Assembly (NCBI GenBank): GCA_003560935.1 | Contig: PWJF01000374.1 | Span: 1 to 5,091, forward strand | Source: Ignavibacteriales bacterium | GTDB lineage: Bacteria; Bacteroidota; Ignavibacteria; T3Sed10-11 | Length of the DNA: 5,091 nt | Direction: 5' to 3' | In this document: one piece after another, positions 4,849 through 5,091 of the stretch | Layout: each line of letters starts with the position of its first letter | Position numbering within the stretch: position 1 is the stretch's first letter | The notes under the pieces: model-generated | What the model saw: only the letters and a program-made list of their open reading frames with translations | Database searches by the model: none | What the model was told of the DNA's origin: nothing | Program-made: the position numbers and the translations under genes

Positions 4849-5091
4849 TTATTCACCGTTTGAAGAATTCTCTACATAGTTTTTCAACTCTTCATATGAA
4901 GGAAATTCCTTCTTCTTCACCACCTCACCATTCACGGTGGTGATGGGAAGGATGTCGGTTCCGTTTGCTTTGAGAAGTGAAACCACTTCCGGATGCTGCA
5001 TAAATTTTTGCCCCTGTTGTGTGAGGAGATATCTATCAATCGAAACATTACCGTCGAATTCTTTTTTTACTTTTAAGATCGCTTCATTAAA
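4849..5091 (-). CDS. arsD: ArsD arsenic metallochaperone (N-terminus outside window)
   Basis: C-terminal 80 residues of an ArsD-type protein, from my reverse-strand translation; the start and the family's N-terminal metal cysteines (Cys12, Cys13 and Cys18 in the E. coli plasmid protein) lie beyond the right edge. Visible features are a helix (EAILKVKKEF), the strand and YLLTQQGQKFM helix where relatives have a YNL-x-Q-x-P-x2-F type stretch, and EVVSLLKANGTDILPITTVNGEVVK-like architecture with the cis-Pro segment LPITTVNG (48-55). The closing helix is YEELKNYV. ArsD binds As(III) and passes it to ArsA, raising ArsA affinity; it also has weak repressor activity in some systems. No cysteine is present in the visible part. 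The TAA stop is 69 bases before arsA, the standard arsDA order. Identification rests on pattern plus its position directly upstream of arsA. Confidence -1.
   Translation of the reverse strand, partial: FNEAILKVKKEFDGNVSIDRYLLTQQGQKFMQHPEVVSLLKANGTDILPITTVNGEVVKKKEFPSYEELKNYVENSSNGE

Overview
The window carries one strand's worth of genes: everything I can support is on the minus strand, read from the right edge to the left, and looks like a single arsenic-resistance operon. In transcription order it holds arsD (3' part, running off the right edge), arsA (a tandem two-ATPase ArsA interrupted by one in-frame TAA), a 66-residue methionine-rich protein, an FmdB-type zinc-ribbon protein with a cysteine tail, a small thioredoxin-fold protein, a tandem-domain universal stress protein, and arsB (running off the left edge). 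Gaps between genes are 19 to 105 bases, all genes are co-directional, and I see no convincing intrinsic terminator between them.

The core is the classical ArsD-ArsA-ArsB arsenite extrusion machinery. ArsD is a cytosolic metallochaperone that hands As(III) to ArsA, ArsA is the As(III)-stimulated ATPase, and ArsB is the inner-membrane arsenite permease. No arsR or arsC lies in the window. In the classical order arsRDABC, arsB directly follows arsA; here four accessory genes sit between them.

The most unusual points are these. (1) The TAA in arsA lies between the second P-loop and the second DTAPTGHT motif, with the reading frame unchanged and the rest of the ATPase intact after it. It also separates the two N-half arsenic-site cysteines from the C-half one. 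(2) The 66-residue protein is 30% methionine and is built from three 20-residue repeats; its true start is set by a strong GGAGG site inside the longer ORF. (3) A family of CACGGAG-type 8-10 base repeats forms an inverted element after the zinc-ribbon gene. A single-arm copy has apparently been captured as the coding sequence for the last 13 residues of ArsA.

The organism cannot be named from this window. Base composition is moderate (roughly mid-40s % G+C by eye), Shine-Dalgarno sites are recognisable, and a two-domain ArsA with ArsD points to a bacterium, possibly an anaerobic or environmental Gram-negative. Short CACGGAG-rich intergenic repeats are, from general memory and unchecked here, common in environmental bacterial genomes.
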